64,000 nucleotides of DNA from G963677325 sp963677325 (GTDB taxonomy: Bacteria; Bacteroidota; Bacteroidia; Bacteroidales; Prolixibacteraceae): NCBI GenBank assembly GCA_963677325.2, contig CAXXGM010000003.1, positions 1 through 64,000 on the forward strand. The letters are read 5' to 3'. Made by a program: the position numbers and the translations under genes. This document shows, piece after piece, positions 52,113 to 60,954 of the stretch; positions within the stretch are counted from its first letter, which is position 1; each line of letters opens with the position of its first letter. The notes under the pieces are model-generated. The model searched no databases and was not told the DNA's origin. It was given only the letters and a program-made list of their open reading frames with translations.

Positions 52113-53594
52113 TTAAACTTTCTCTTTCCGATTAAGCGCTTCCGACAAAATACTTTTCAACTGATCGTGAAGTTTTGATATCTCTTTTTGTTGTGCCGCG
52201 TATTGCTGCAACAGCTTATCCGGATCGTGGTTAATCTGCTCTCCCACATGAGGGTTCTTGATATCCAGGTTATAATTCCTCGCTTTGAGTTCCTCAATAG
52301 ATACTTTCCACGCCTTTTCATTTTCTACCCGTGCAGAAAAACCATCGGATTCATTGCCCCACCAATCTATTTCAGGCTGAAATTCCTCAAACCGCATCGG
52401 CTTGGTTTTGTTGTAACTCGTTACGCCATCCGGGTAAGGATGCTCATAATACCAGACCGTTTCCGTAGGTTGGCCTTTTGTAAAAAACAACAGGTTGGTT
52501 TTAATGCCGGTATAAGGGCTGAACACCCCGTTGGGCAGCCGTACGATGGTATGCAGGTTGCAATCCGTCAACAGTTTTTCCTTCAAACGGGTCTTGATCC
52601 CTTCGCCAAACAGGAAGCCATCCGGCAGTACAATGGCAGCGCGGCCTTCGGGTTTAAGCAAATGAATGATCAGGTTCAGGAACAGATCTGCCGTTTCACG
52701 CGAACGGAAAGTGGCCGGGAAATTGTTCTCAATCCCGTCTTCCTCCATGCCCCCAAACGGAGGATTGGTCACAATTACATGCACCCGGTCTTTGTTCGTG
52801 TAGTCGCGCAAAGGACGGCTTAAGGTGTTGTCATGTTTGATATTAATGGGCGTGTCGATGCCGTGCAGGATCATATTGGTGGTGCACAGCATATGCGGCA
52901 TCGTCTTTTTCTCAACCCCGTGAATAGTCGATTGAAGGATCTCTTCATCAGCTGCCGAATGTACAAATTGTTCCCGCTTGTATTCGATCACGTTTGATAA
53001 AAACCCTCCCGTACCGCAGGCCGGATCAAGCACGATTTCATCCAGTTGCGGCTTAACCCGGTCTACCATAAAGGTAGTGACCGCTCGCGGCGTATAGAAC
53101 TCACCCGCGTTACCGGCGCTTTGCAGATCTTTAAGGATCTGTTCATAGATATTCCCGAAAGTATGGCGGTCGCTCTTCGTGTTAAAATCAATCTCGCTGA
53201 TCTTGTTGATCACTTGCCGCATCAGGGTGCCCGATTTCATGTAGTTGTAGGCATCCTCAAAGACGTTGTGCACAACCTGCGCCCTGAGGCCTTGCGGCCC
53301 TGTCAGGGTCAGCTTGTCTTTCAATGAAGGGAAAAGCTGAAGGTTCACAAAATCAGACAACTCATCACCGGTGATCCCTTCTTTGTCGCTGGCCCAGTTG
53401 CGCCAGCGCAGATGTTCGGGCAGGGGCGACCGGTAATTGTCCTCCACGACTTCAAGTTCCGCTTCCCGGTCATCAAATATCTTTAGAAAAAACATCCATA
53501 CCAACTGACTGATGCGCTGTGCGTCGCCATCAACGCCAACGTCTTTTCGCATAATATCCTGGATGGATTTAATTATGCCTGAAACATTACTCAT
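52113..53594 (-). CDS. hsdM: Type I DNA methyltransferase HsdM
   Basis: A 493-residue N6-adenine methyltransferase. The S-adenosylmethionine site is VLDPACGTGGFLSN, and the catalytic motif is VIVTNPPFGG. The N-terminal helical domain (SQLVWMFFLKIFDDREAE) is the usual HsdM type. Two HsdM bind one HsdS to form the modification enzyme. The gene overlaps the end of hsdR by 4 bases. Confidence 0.97.
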   Translation of the reverse strand: MSNVSGIIKSIQDIMRKDVGVDGDAQRISQLVWMFFLKIFDDREAELEVVEDNYRSPLPEHLRWRNWASDKEGITGDELSDFVNLQLFPSLKDKLTLTGPQGLRAQVVHNVFEDAYNYMKSGTLMRQVINKISEIDFNTKSDRHTFGNIYEQILKDLQSAGNAGEFYTPRAVTTFMVDRVKPQLDEIVLDPACGTGGFLSNVIEYKREQFVHSAADEEILQSTIHGVEKKTMPHMLCTTNMILHGIDTPINIKHDNTLSRPLRDYTNKDRVHVIVTNPPFGGMEEDGIENNFPATFRSRETADLFLNLIIHLLKPEGRAAIVLPDGFLFGEGIKTRLKEKLLTDCNLHTIVRLPNGVFSPYTGIKTNLLFFTKGQPTETVWYYEHPYPDGVTSYNKTKPMRFEEFQPEIDWWGNESDGFSARVENEKAWKVSIEELKARNYNLDIKNPHVGEQINHDPDKLLQQYAAQQKEISKLHDQLKSILSEALNRKEKV

Positions 53595-55933
53595 GCTGAT
53601 TGTCCCTGATTAAATAGTTCGTGTTCCAATTCCTGAACGGCCTTTTCATAGTTGGCCTTCCCTCCGAAGACCTCTTTAATGATTTCCAGCGGGGTGCCGA
53701 TCTCGCTGAAGGGTTTCAGATGAAGCACCTTTGCATTTTCAATGGAGGTGATGCCTTTATCGGCATATTTATCCAGCAGTGCATCCAAAACCGCTTTGGC
53801 CGGTTCGCTGTATTTGGTAAAATAATTCCGTTTCCTGACATTATTCGCCCGCTCTTTCCGTGTGAGTGGCGGCTGGTCGTAAACAATGTGGCAGATCATA
53901 TCGAATATCCCGTAATCCCTGCCGACTTCACTGATTAGATTTTCCGGGAAAATACCCTGATCTTCCAGCAATTCGACCATATATTTCTTTTTATCGGTGC
54001 TGTTCCACTTCCTGAGGAAATCGTCAAGCGATTCATACTCCGACCTGACCTGTTTACGCGTAAAATCCCGGTAGGATTCAGTGATCAGTTGGCCGTCCGG
54101 ACCGAAATATTCTACCCTTTCGGCCACAATCCTTACCGGCACCCCGCTGACATAAATCTTCTTCCTGCCTTCATTCTCCCCGTCTCCGTTCTCCTTTTCT
54201 CCCTCTTCCGGATCCGGCGGTACAGGATCATCACCCTCCCCAGGATTATAAATCACCACCGGCTCACCGTCAAAGTCAGGATCGCTGAACAACTCGGTAG
54301 CTTTTTTAAAATCCATGATGGTAAAGAAGTATTTGCCAAAATCCTCTTCAATGCGCGTTCCCCGCCCGATGATCTGTTTGAAACTTGTCATTGACCGGAT
54401 GTTCTTATCCAGCACGATCAGTTTGCAGGTCTTGCAGTCCACCCCGGTTGACAACAATTCCGATGTAGTGGCAATAACAGGGAATCTGCTTTCCGGAAGA
54501 ATAAAATTGTCCAGTTCTGCCTTTCCTTCAGGGCTATCCCCCGTGATCCGCATCACGTATTTGGGATTCTCCTTTGCAAGTTTACCGGCTGCATTGACGA
54601 TGGCTACCCTCATTCGTTCCGCGTGATCGATATCTTCACAGAAAATGATGGTTTTGGAAAATGGATCTGTCGCATTCAGCAGTTTCATCACCCTTTGCGC
54701 CACCAGTTTTGTCCGCTGATTAAGGACAAGAATGCGGTCCATATCGGCCTGGTTATACATCCGCTCCTCAATATCCTGTCCAAGGTCATCAGTCATTCCC
54801 TGAGGCGGGGTCCATCCGTAAAGGTCTTTGTCAATATCGATACGCACCACTTTATAAGGCGCAAGGAAGCCATCCTGTATGCCCTGTTTAAGGCTGTAAG
54901 TATAAACCGGCTCTCCAAAATAGGTGATATTTGAAACGTACTTCGTCTCCTTTGGCGTTGCCGTCATACCGATCTGTATGGCAGAGGAGAAATAATCGAG
55001 GATCTCCCTCCACGAGGCATCCTCAGCCACGCTTCCCCGGTGACACTCATCGACGATGATCAGGTCGAAGAAATCAGGCGACACGTTTTTAAAGATCTTG
55101 TCTTCCTCATCAGGCCCCGTAATCGCCTGGTAAAGTCCGAGCTGTATTTCATAAGCCGGATCGATAGTACGTCCCTTGATTTTTGTCATAACCGGTCCAA
55201 AAGGCTTGAAATCATTGGTCAGTGTCTGATCGGCCAATATATTCCGGTCAACCAGGAACAGCACCCGCTTAACCTTCCTGGCCTTCCACAGCCGCCAGAT
55301 AATCTGAAAGGTGGTATAGGTCTTGCCCGTACCCGTAGCCATAACCAATAAAATGCGTTTCTGTCCTTTTGCTACTGCCTCCACGGTCCGGTTAATGGCA
55401 TCAACCTGGTAATACCTTGGCTCCTTGGCGGAACCGTCTGTATGATAAGGCTGTAATACCAATCCCTCCTCCTCATCTTTGATACGATGGAATTTCTTAT
55501 ACCTTTCCCACAGTTCCTTCGGGGATGGAAATGAATCCATATCAAAATAAGTCTCGGTATCTTCTCCCTCAGCTGATGTCTTGTCGTGTGAGGCAAAACC
55601 ATCGCCGTTTGAACTGAAAGCAGAAGGAACCTGAAGCAATTCAGCATATCCAAGCGCCTGCTGCATTCCGTGACTGATGGTGTGATTATTGTCCTTCGCC
55701 TCAACAACGGCTACCGGCACGCCCGGCTCCCACGACAAGGCATAATCAGCATACTTCCGCTTCTTCTTGTTCCGTACCGAAAGATCACCCCTTACAATCA
55801 CCGGTCCCGGCGTGATAGGAAATTCCCGCCTGATCTGCGTACCTTTCACCCATCCCGCCTTCTCAATGGCGGGTGTAATGTAGATATCACAGATATCAAT
55901 TTCGCTAAGCTCTTTTTTGTTGATGCCGCTCAA
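53591..55933 (-). CDS. hsdR: Type I restriction endonuclease subunit HsdR
   Basis: A 780-residue motor and nuclease subunit. The N-terminal nuclease has VAVVEAKDNNHTISHGMQQALGYAE (ExK motif). The helicase part has Walker A VMATGTGKTYT, the DECH box LIIVDECHRGS, TATPKE and the motif VI QIIGRGTRIEED. The C-terminal part has the helical domain with RDYGIFDMICHIVYDQPPLTRKER. It moves DNA past the bound complex and cuts it. The chain is shorter than EcoKI HsdR (about 1170), as in the family with an EcoEI-like subunit. It is the first gene of the operon. Confidence 0.96.
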   Translation of the reverse strand: MSGINKKELSEIDICDIYITPAIEKAGWVKGTQIRREFPITPGPVIVRGDLSVRNKKKRKYADYALSWEPGVPVAVVEAKDNNHTISHGMQQALGYAELLQVPSAFSSNGDGFASHDKTSAEGEDTETYFDMDSFPSPKELWERYKKFHRIKDEEEGLVLQPYHTDGSAKEPRYYQVDAINRTVEAVAKGQKRILLVMATGTGKTYTTFQIIWRLWKARKVKRVLFLVDRNILADQTLTNDFKPFGPVMTKIKGRTIDPAYEIQLGLYQAITGPDEEDKIFKNVSPDFFDLIIVDECHRGSVAEDASWREILDYFSSAIQIGMTATPKETKYVSNITYFGEPVYTYSLKQGIQDGFLAPYKVVRIDIDKDLYGWTPPQGMTDDLGQDIEERMYNQADMDRILVLNQRTKLVAQRVMKLLNATDPFSKTIIFCEDIDHAERMRVAIVNAAGKLAKENPKYVMRITGDSPEGKAELDNFILPESRFPVIATTSELLSTGVDCKTCKLIVLDKNIRSMTSFKQIIGRGTRIEEDFGKYFFTIMDFKKATELFSDPDFDGEPVVIYNPGEGDDPVPPDPEEGEKENGDGENEGRKKIYVSGVPVRIVAERVEYFGPDGQLITESYRDFTRKQVRSEYESLDDFLRKWNSTDKKKYMVELLEDQGIFPENLISEVGRDYGIFDMICHIVYDQPPLTRKERANNVRKRNYFTKYSEPAKAVLDALLDKYADKGITSIENAKVLHLKPFSEIGTPLEIIKEVFGGKANYEKAVQELEHELFNQGQSA

Positions 55934-56327
55934 GAAACGGAAGATTTAGGTTTTAACGATCAAACATAGCAAAATTTCAGCAAAAAATGTCAACGCCTTC
56001 AAATAAATGGAACCTCCGGTGGTAGAGACGCGATTTATCGCGTCTCTACCACGCACAATGAATGCATTTATTCAAAGGTCGCGATTTATCGCGTCTCCCA
56101 CCACACACAATGAATGCATTTGTAAAAACGCGGTTTATCGCGTCTTAATGCCATGGTGATGAATTTATTTATTCAAAGGTCGCGATTTATCGCGTCTTAA
56201 TGCCATGCGTGATGATTGTATTTGTTCAAGAGACGCGATAAATCGCGTCTCTACCGGAATTATAATCACAAATCCATTTATTTATCCCTAAAAATTTCTA
56301 ATTTGATGTATTGCTAAAAACCCCGGA
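55934..56327. repeat. REP array upstream of the RAYT gene
   Basis: At least five copies of GAGACGCGATTTATCGCGTCTC or its halves lie at about 56024, 56080, 56131, 56179 and 56230, in between AATGAATGCATTTATT-type words. The full word is a near-perfect palindrome. These are the substrates expected of the neighbouring REP-associated transposase. Confidence 0.85.
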
Positions 56328-56933
56328 ATGGAAAGATTCCTTGATAAATACAGAATCCCTTCCGCACGTTTACACCATTGGGATTACGGGTGGAATGGCA
56401 TTTATTTTATCACCATCTGCACAGCAGGCCATGAACATTGTTTTGGTCAGATATCCGGTGGCCGGATGCAATTATCCCCAACCGGCCATCTGGCACATCA
56501 ATTTTGGTTGGAGATAACGGTACATTTCCCGTTTATTGAATTGGATGCCTTTGTTGTTATGCCAAATCATGTCCATGGCATTTTGATCATTGACAAAAAT
56601 GATGATGGGCGATATAAACAATACAAACGTGGGAACACGGACTGTAGAGACGCGATTTATCGCGTCTCTACCCCCTTCGCCACCACCATCACCGCAACCA
56701 CAACCGGCGGCATTACCGGCGCCCATAACCCGATGCTGCATGAAAACCTGTCACGCAGCATCCGATGGTACAAAGGGCGCGTTACATTTGAATCGCACCG
56801 GATAAATCACGCATTTGAATGGCAATCCCGTTTTTATGACCATATCATCAGATCGGATGAATCGTTTAACCGCATACGGGAATACATCGAATCCAATCCC
56901 GGCAATTGGGACAATGACCAATTTTATAATTGA
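56328..56933 (+). CDS. REP-associated tyrosine transposase (RAYT, TnpA_REP)
   Basis: A 201-residue Y1 HUH-type transposase. The start MERFLDKYRIPSARLHHWDYGWNGIYFITICTAG and the HUH site MPNHVHGILII are typical. The likely catalytic tyrosine is in RSIRWYKGRVTFE, and the FYDHIIRSDESFNRIREYIESNPGNW end is also conserved. It binds and cuts single-stranded REP hairpins. The linker (about 90-145) contains a full REP palindrome (56643-56671), read as CRDAIYRVST in this frame. Shifted one frame the same DNA reads VETRFIASLPP, which is the form often found in this linker in relatives, so a pair of compensating small shifts is possible. Confidence 0.9.
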   Translation: MERFLDKYRIPSARLHHWDYGWNGIYFITICTAGHEHCFGQISGGRMQLSPTGHLAHQFWLEITVHFPFIELDAFVVMPNHVHGILIIDKNDDGRYKQYKRGNTDCRDAIYRVSTPFATTITATTTGGITGAHNPMLHENLSRSIRWYKGRVTFESHRINHAFEWQSRFYDHIIRSDESFNRIREYIESNPGNWDNDQFYN

Positions 56934-56952
56934 TCGCGGGTATTATGCAACG

Positions 56953-57066
56953 TAGAGACGCGATTTATCGCGTCTCAGATCACACAACCGCGATTTATCG
57001 CGTCTCAGATCATACAACCACAATTTATCGCGTCTCAGATCATACAACCGCGATTTATCGCGTCTC
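56953..57066. repeat. REP direct repeats, 30-base period
   Basis: Four copies of CGCGATTTATCGCGTCTCAGATCATACAAC-type units, the first complete with GAGACG, follow the transposase gene directly. The 30-base period comes from tandem copying of REP units, with no unique spacers. Confidence 0.85.
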
Positions 57067-57157
57067 AAATCGTGCAAATGGGATTCAAATCGTTCGTGTT
57101 AATTCGTCCCTGATTCGTGTCATTCGCTAACATATGTAATTCGCTGACAAATGAACA

Positions 57158-57778
57158 TCAATATTTCACCAATCTTCTTCCATGATACTCGCTGTTTGGA
57201 ATAAGCTCCCGGATTTCACGGAAATTTTCCCAGGTCACTTTTCCCGCAACAACAATCCGGAGCCGATCGCCCCCTGCTCTGATCATTTCATTCAGCATTA
57301 CAGCCCCTTCGAGCGCAGTGGGTTTCCCTCCGGAGGAAAGAATCCGGTCAATTCCGGTCTCCTTCAGCTGATCCACGGCCGGAAGGATCTCCTTGGCGCA
57401 ATCAATGGCCTTGTGAAAGGTCACGGACATTAAACCGGCCGATTTCACCAATTTTGTGGTCCGGATGAAGTCAACGGTATGGTCGGGATTCAAAAGTCCA
57501 AAAACCACGCCATAGGCCCCAAGACGGGCACAATTTCTAACATCATCGCACATCCTTTCATACTCTTCGTCCGAATAGCAAAAGTCACCCCCGCGCGGAC
57601 GGATCATAACCATGACCGGGATATGCAGTTTTTCGATCACCTGTTGGAGGGTCTCGAAAGGGGGAGTGGTCCCGCCGCAGGACAAATCAGCGCAAAGTTC
57701 CACCCGTGTGGCTCCGGCTGCTTCAGCCCTCACTGCCTCCTCTAACGATTCAACACACACCTCCTTGATGATCTCCAT
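57158..57778 (-). CDS. cutC: CutC-family protein
   Basis: A 206-residue TIM-barrel protein of the CutC family, named after copper tolerance in Escherichia coli, although its actual biochemical role is unsure. It starts MEIIKEVCVESLEEAVRAEAAGATRVELCADLSCGGTTPP and keeps PVMVMIRPRGGDF, GVVFGLL, TFHKAIDCAK and ILSSGG. The start at 57778 fits the family; ten codons further upstream give no match. The chain is somewhat shorter than usual at the C-terminus. Confidence 0.9.
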   Translation of the reverse strand: MEIIKEVCVESLEEAVRAEAAGATRVELCADLSCGGTTPPFETLQQVIEKLHIPVMVMIRPRGGDFCYSDEEYERMCDDVRNCARLGAYGVVFGLLNPDHTVDFIRTTKLVKSAGLMSVTFHKAIDCAKEILPAVDQLKETGIDRILSSGGKPTALEGAVMLNEMIRAGGDRLRIVVAGKVTWENFREIRELIPNSEYHGRRLVKY

Positions 57779-58392
57779 CGCCTTCCTTATTTTGATGTAA
57801 AAATACACAAAAAGACCGTCCTTTATAGTGACCGGGTGACCAACCCCGGTTCCCCTGTCAGCTCAAAACCATGGTAGTCATCCGGTCTCTTAACTCATCC
57901 CCTCCCCAAAATTCAAAAAAATGACCACATATGACCACAAATGACTATAAATGACTATAAATGACTATAAATGACCATAAATGACGATAAATGACGATAA
58001 ATAACTATAAATGACATATATGACCCTATATGACTACAAATGACTACAAATGACCACGACTGACTATAAATGACCATAAATAACTATTCCATAATCTTTT
58101 ACAATATCTTTACTAACATATTATTTCCCTACTTTTTCTGAAAAGAACCTCATAACTCGCTGCTGTCACCCTTCCCCTTTCTCCTTTCTCCTTGTTCCTT
58201 TCTCCTTTCTCCTTTCTCCTTTCTCCTTTCTCCTTTCTCCTTTCTCCTTTCTCCTTTCTCCTTTCTCCTTTCTCCTTTCTCCTTTCTCCTTGTTCCCTTC
58301 TCCCTCCTCCTTGTTCCCTTCTCCCTTCTCCTTGTTCCCTTCTCCCTTCTCCTTGTTCCCTCCTCCCTCCTCCCTCCTCCCTCCAGATTAAT
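57779..58392. repeat. Simple repeats: TGACTATAAA decamers, 22-base motif, pyrimidine tract
   Basis: Decamers of the form ATGACTATAA (57918-58090), then the 22-base motif (58114-58135), then a long tract of CTCCTTT heptamers (58166-58384) reaching the stop of the DUF3987 gene. The order is the same as at 38.7-39.0 kb. AGTGACCGGGTGACC at 57826 is the REP-like word also found at 46245. No gene is seen; the long frames in this tract are low complexity. Confidence 0.8.
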
Positions 58393-59748
58393 TCATACTT
58401 TAAAATACCAGTGTCCCTCCTTCCCCACCAGCGCCGGTCTGAACAACCAGATGTATTTCTCCGCATTCTTCTCCAGGATACCCAGCTCGGCGGCAATATT
58501 CAGATAAGTCTTTCGGTCAAACTTCCTGGGCAGAGCTTCGTAGAATTTTAACCGCATGCTTCTCACTCCCGCGTTGGGCAGGCATTTAAAGACCGCGTTG
58601 GCATGTTTTTCCAGCAGGATGGCAATTTTCAGGGCCGTAGAGAAATCGGTATCGCTGCAAATTCTCGTATGGGAGATATTCCCCTCATCGGGGATCCGCA
58701 AAGCGGAGAGGATCATGGCGATCCGGAAGGCCGCCAGTCCCAGCCGTTTGACATTAGCCTCAAGATCATTGCCAAGCAACAGTTTACTGCGCTTCAGCAG
58801 ATCATTAAACTGTCCGGTAAGCCGGCCGGCCTGTTCCGGAGATAACGAGAAGATCACCGGACCTTTCAACCTGTTTAATCGGTGGTAAAGTTCAAAAATC
58901 CGTTGTCCCTGGGCTGTAAAAAAACCGGTGTAATCGATTGGCCGGTGTGAAACAAAAGGATTCTTGAAATCGCTCTCATCCTCAAAAGCATAATAGAGAA
59001 AACGGCTGAAGAGACCATTTTCCGTATCAGGCATCATATGGTAGACCTGACGCGGAGTCCCTGACAAGGCGATGGCAAGATGCGGATCTTTGATATCAAT
59101 AAACTCCTGATCTTTGCGCCGGAACAGGGATGTGCTTTCGTGGTGAAACGCCTTACGGAGCACATCACTGAAATTTCCCCATTCCTGTTTGAACGTATTG
59201 GCCAGGGTATCGGCTTCGGTCTCAAAGATCACTCCCGTGAAATTATTATCGGCCAGTGCCTGGATAAAGGCCGACGAGCTGCTGTTGGCCGGTATAAAGA
59301 ACATCTTATGCAGGGGTTCCCTGGGCTTTTCTTCATTCAGCTTCTCCTTGGCTGGAAGGTTGTTATACCTTTCCATCATCTGCAAATATTCCTCCCGCTC
59401 AGCCCGGGATCTTTCCGTCATCCGGTCATGGATCTTTTGACCAAAATACCGGGCCCATTTCATCTTCCCCTTTCCCGATCCGGCCGGAGCGGTGATAAAG
59501 GCATAAAGATGAGGGGAATAAGGCTCATCAAAATAAATCCCCCGGATATTGGGCAGACAACCGCTTAAAACTGCCAGGGCTCCGATCAGGAACACATCCT
59601 TTTCGGTGGCATCCTCAAAAAGATCTGCGCTCTCCCTGAGAATCCCCGGTAGATCCCTGTAAATCCCCTTCGGCAACTGGGGAGTATCGAATATCTTTCC
59701 CTCTCCCCTGATCACTCCATCATATTCCCGTTCCATAATTGATTCCAT
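58393..59748 (-). CDS. DUF3987-family protein (primase-associated helicase-like)
   Basis: A 451-residue protein of the DUF3987 type. After an N-terminal part (LPGILRESADLFEDATEKDVFLIGALAVLSGCLPNI) there is a P-loop-like stretch APAGSGKGKMKWA, and further on the FFIPANSSSSAFIQALADNNFTGVIFETEADTLANTFKQ and ALSGTPRQVYHMM blocks typical of the family. These proteins are common in phage and integrative elements of Bacteroidota, often with a primase or excisionase-type gene. The next two upstream genes are HTH proteins, so this is part of a mobile-element-type cassette. The start could also be 12 bases downstream (MEREYDG). Confidence 0.8.
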   Translation of the reverse strand: MESIMEREYDGVIRGEGKIFDTPQLPKGIYRDLPGILRESADLFEDATEKDVFLIGALAVLSGCLPNIRGIYFDEPYSPHLYAFITAPAGSGKGKMKWARYFGQKIHDRMTERSRAEREEYLQMMERYNNLPAKEKLNEEKPREPLHKMFFIPANSSSSAFIQALADNNFTGVIFETEADTLANTFKQEWGNFSDVLRKAFHHESTSLFRRKDQEFIDIKDPHLAIALSGTPRQVYHMMPDTENGLFSRFLYYAFEDESDFKNPFVSHRPIDYTGFFTAQGQRIFELYHRLNRLKGPVIFSLSPEQAGRLTGQFNDLLKRSKLLLGNDLEANVKRLGLAAFRIAMILSALRIPDEGNISHTRICSDTDFSTALKIAILLEKHANAVFKCLPNAGVRSMRLKFYEALPRKFDRKTYLNIAAELGILEKNAEKYIWLFRPALVGKEGHWYFKV

Positions 59749-59760
59749 CTCTTTGTATGA

Positions 59761-60084
59761 TTAAATTATTTGATCCTCCCTTCTCCCTTCTCCCTTCTCC
59801 CTCCTCCCTTCTCCCTTCTCCCCATAATTCTCTTCCAGCATTTCCCTGACATCACTGATCCTGTAATAGAGCTTCCCTTTCACCTGACTGTAGGCCAGGT
59901 CGCCCTTATCCCGCATGTGCTGCAGGGTCTTCTTACTGATCTTCAGGATGCTCATCACCCGCTCATTGTCCACCCATTCATCGGCAAGCCGTTCGGAAAT
60001 CTTCCGGGTCTCCCACCTGACATACTCGTTCAGGGCATGCATCTCTTTGCAAAGGCTCAGGGCCAGGTCTATCAGATCTTTCAT
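59761..60084 (-). CDS. Excisionase-like helix-turn-helix protein with repeat-coded tail
   Basis: A 107-residue protein. Residues 38-85 (DNERVMSILKISKKTLQHMRDKGDLAYSQVKGKLYYRISDVREML) match the HTH_17/MerR-like excisionase family. The last 18 residues (GEKGEGRREKGEGRREDQ) are coded by a CTCCCTT heptamer tract at 59776-59822, so the tail changes with repeat number. The gene lies between a second HTH gene, which it overlaps by 4 bases, and the DUF3987 gene. Proteins of this type act in excision or replication of mobile elements. Confidence 0.8.
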   Translation of the reverse strand: MKDLIDLALSLCKEMHALNEYVRWETRKISERLADEWVDNERVMSILKISKKTLQHMRDKGDLAYSQVKGKLYYRISDVREMLEENYGEKGEGRREKGEGRREDQII

Positions 60085-60380
60085 AACCTGACCCTCCCTC
60101 TTTTGATAAAGTATTCGCCTGCTTCTCTTTCGATCTCTGATTCAGGCCTGAAACAGATCCGTATCAGCCAGACATTCAACTCCTTCTTGTTAAAATACCT
60201 GGCCTTCTTTGGAGGTTTATGGTAAGGTACAGCCCCGCTCTTTACCAGCCTGGTGAAATGTTTCTTGGTTACTTCCAGGAATAACCGCGCTTCACCAAAA
60301 TCCATGTCGGCTCTCCTGATCCAAAACCTGACCTCCTGTCGTCTCCTGAGTCTTTCCAGACACAATAATTTCCGGTCCAT
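60081..60380 (-). CDS. Excisionase-like helix-turn-helix protein
   Basis: A 99-residue basic protein with a HTH_17-like pattern (FLEVTKKHFTRLVKSGAVPYHKPPKKARYFNKKELNVWL). It is upstream of, and overlaps by 4 bases, the other HTH gene. The two would form one transcript with the DUF3987 gene. As such pairs occur in Bacteroidota integrative elements, a role in DNA excision or gene control of the element is likely. Confidence 0.75.
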   Translation of the reverse strand: MDRKLLCLERLRRRQEVRFWIRRADMDFGEARLFLEVTKKHFTRLVKSGAVPYHKPPKKARYFNKKELNVWLIRICFRPESEIEREAGEYFIKRGRVRL

Positions 60381-60954
60381 TTTTAAAGGATTAAAAAATT
60401 AATCAATGGACACCTGCGCAAATGTCATCTTTGTAGCTCAAAGACGTTGCAATAATAGCTAAACAACTAATTATCAAGAACTATAAACAACAAGGGGTGG
60501 TGTAGAGTGCAGAGTGCAGAGCAGCGGGAATAAACGAAGAATAGGGCTTTTCTTCGGGCTGAAACAAATTATCAAATTCAAATAAAAAGGAAGGTCAGTA
60601 GTGCAGTATGCCCCCGTATTAAGGTACATGCAGCAGGCGTCGCATGTCCGGCGGATTTTAGAGAGAACAGAGGATCACCGGAACTGACAACTCGTGGTTG
60701 AAACCGGGGGTGAGTATTCATAGCGGTGATGTCATGCGGACCAGGGATCCGCGAAGGCCTCACTTTGTGCCCCTCTCTTTGTGTCCTGTAACTAAAAAAT
60801 TTGTAATCAGTATCCGGTAAGTTGCTTAACGTTTGTATACTGCCTCATGAAGTTGTCATCAATGGGCATTTTGCAGTAAAAAACAATTAATGACAATTAA
60901 TGACAATCAAATGACTATAAATGACTATAAATGACTATAAATGACTATAAATGA
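60381..60954. other. Intergenic region with a GC-richer unassigned block and decamer repeats
   Basis: From about 60570 to 60790 the sequence is GC-richer than its surroundings and has no credible gene; it may be a structured RNA or remains of an element. From 60888 to 60965 ATGACTATAA decamers run up to the stop of the RteC-like gene. Confidence 0.5.

Noticed and set aside
56953..57066. Possible CRISPR array (30-base direct repeats)
   Set aside because: The units are contiguous copies of the REP palindrome without unique spacers, and no cas gene is near.
56930..57130. Open frame with repeated AIYRVSDHTT
   Set aside because: Translation of tandem REP units; no independent support.
58113..58496. 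127-codon frame, repeats of KGERRKE
   Set aside because: Again the complement of the CTCCTTT tract, overlapping the DUF3987 gene end in another frame.
60578..60763. 61-codon frame in the GC-richer block, and the idea of a group II intron end
   Set aside because: No reverse transcriptase and no domain V-like sequence; the frame has no known pattern.
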